Below are positions 5,521 to 5,777 of a stretch of DNA of 5,777 bases, one piece after another (positions within the stretch are counted from its first letter, which is position 1; each line of letters opens with the position of its first letter). Location: assembly GCA_955652655.1 (NCBI GenBank), contig CATPCK010000564.1:1-5777 (forward strand), written 5' to 3'. The notes under the pieces were generated by a model, which ran no database searches, was not told the origin of the DNA, and saw only the letters and a program-made list of their open reading frames with translations. Origin of the DNA: an uncultured Ktedonobacteraceae bacterium (GTDB taxonomy: Bacteria; Chloroflexota; Ktedonobacteria; Ktedonobacterales; Ktedonobacteraceae). Position numbers and translations under genes: made by a program.

Positions 5521-5777
5521 ATGACGACACCATCAAAACCGATGACTGCTAGTGAGCGTGTGCACGCGGCAATGGCGGGAGAACAAGTTGACCGCGTGCC
5601 CTTCTGTTTCTGGCACCACTTCAAACCTGAGGGCTCAGGAGAGCGAATGGCGAAACTGACAAAAGATTTCTTTGTTGATAAGTTTAAGCTGGATATAGTT
5701 AAGATAATGCCAGATTTAGAATATCCTGCACCACAGGATCAGCTGACAGTGTCAGACCAGCTTCGCTTTCTTCCTCG
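5521..5777 (+). CDS. Uroporphyrinogen decarboxylase (URO-D) family protein, 5' part
   Basis: The frame runs open from ATG through the window end: 85 complete codons plus two bases, with no stop. The peptide begins MTTPSKPMTASERVHAAMAG and continues with EQVDRVPFCFWHHFKPEG (21-38) and, further on, LDIVKIMPDLEYP. The ERV.AAM.GE.VDRVP opening and the LD.VK..P.LEYP segment are typical of COG0407 URO-D-like proteins. The heme enzyme HemE has the arginine-containing RQAGRYLPEY after VDR.P; here that position reads FWHHFKPEG. A paralogue of unknown substrate is therefore likelier than true HemE. Members of this wider family include corrinoid-linked methyltransferases and many uncharacterised proteins. 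Start choice is supported by AGAGGA at 5510-5515, five bases upstream. The gene is divergent from the cysteine desulfurase across a 189-base gap. The C-terminal three quarters are outside the window. Confidence 0.82.
   Translation, partial: MTTPSKPMTASERVHAAMAGEQVDRVPFCFWHHFKPEGSGERMAKLTKDFFVDKFKLDIVKIMPDLEYPAPQDQLTVSDQLRFLP

Noticed and set aside
5502..5552. Plus-strand 16-codon ORF (ATG at 5502) overlapping the URO-D start
   Set aside because: It has no Shine-Dalgarno of its own and its codons contain the site used by the ATG at 5521. Its length is well within chance.
5397..5624. Minus-strand 75-codon frame across the divergent region and the URO-D gene start
   Set aside because: It lies antisense to the start of the URO-D family gene and would cover the intergenic promoter region. 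No motif or ribosome-binding site supports it.
1..5777. CRISPR arrays, tRNA genes, insertion sequences, toxin-antitoxin or defence genes
   Set aside because: No regularly spaced repeats, cloverleaf-like sequence, transposase motifs or defence domains were seen in either strand.

Overview
The window reads as a bacterial chromosomal segment of ordinary metabolic genes. Base composition is moderate. Genes are separated by intergenic gaps of about 60 to 250 bases, and most have recognisable Shine-Dalgarno sites. The protein styles (class I NifS/IscS-like cysteine desulfurase, a DTDIGDDIDD-type nucleoside hydrolase, a URO-D family paralogue that is not HemE) would fit Chloroflexota, perhaps a Ktedonobacteria-like organism. 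That assignment is an impression from protein style and could not be tested here. There is no phage, transposase, plasmid, CRISPR, rRNA or tRNA signature.

Layout: (1) Positions 1-112 hold the 3' flank of a permease gene with a hairpin plus T-run that looks like its terminator. (2) 113-1627, minus strand, is a 12-TM APC-superfamily amino acid permease. (3) 1628-1875 is a 248-base gap with three curious elements: an 11-base perfect complement of the 16S rRNA 3' tail far upstream of the permease start, a possible 43-codon Leu-rich upstream ORF with a hairpin, and a long imperfect palindrome just after the next gene. (4) 1876 to about 3063, minus strand, is a class I/II PLP-dependent aminotransferase transcribed toward the permease. 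(5) About 3064-3243 is a divergent intergenic region. (6) 3244-4191, plus strand, is a nucleoside hydrolase (IunH/RihA-like). (7) 4180-5331, minus strand, is a cysteine desulfurase whose 3' end overlaps the nucleoside hydrolase 3' end by 12 bases. (8) 5332-5520 is a divergent intergenic region. (9) 5521 to the window end, plus strand, is the 5' part of a uroporphyrinogen decarboxylase (URO-D) family gene.

How they fit together: the aminotransferase and permease are co-directional and could serve amino acid uptake and transamination, but the gap and the hairpin between them argue against tight co-transcription. The nucleoside hydrolase (nucleoside salvage), cysteine desulfurase (sulfur donation for Fe-S clusters or tRNA thiolation) and URO-D-like gene share no obvious pathway.

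I found no convincing undescribed multi-gene system. The most interesting part is non-coding: the permease leader (1628-1850). Several CDS starts were set by Shine-Dalgarno position rather than by longest ORF.
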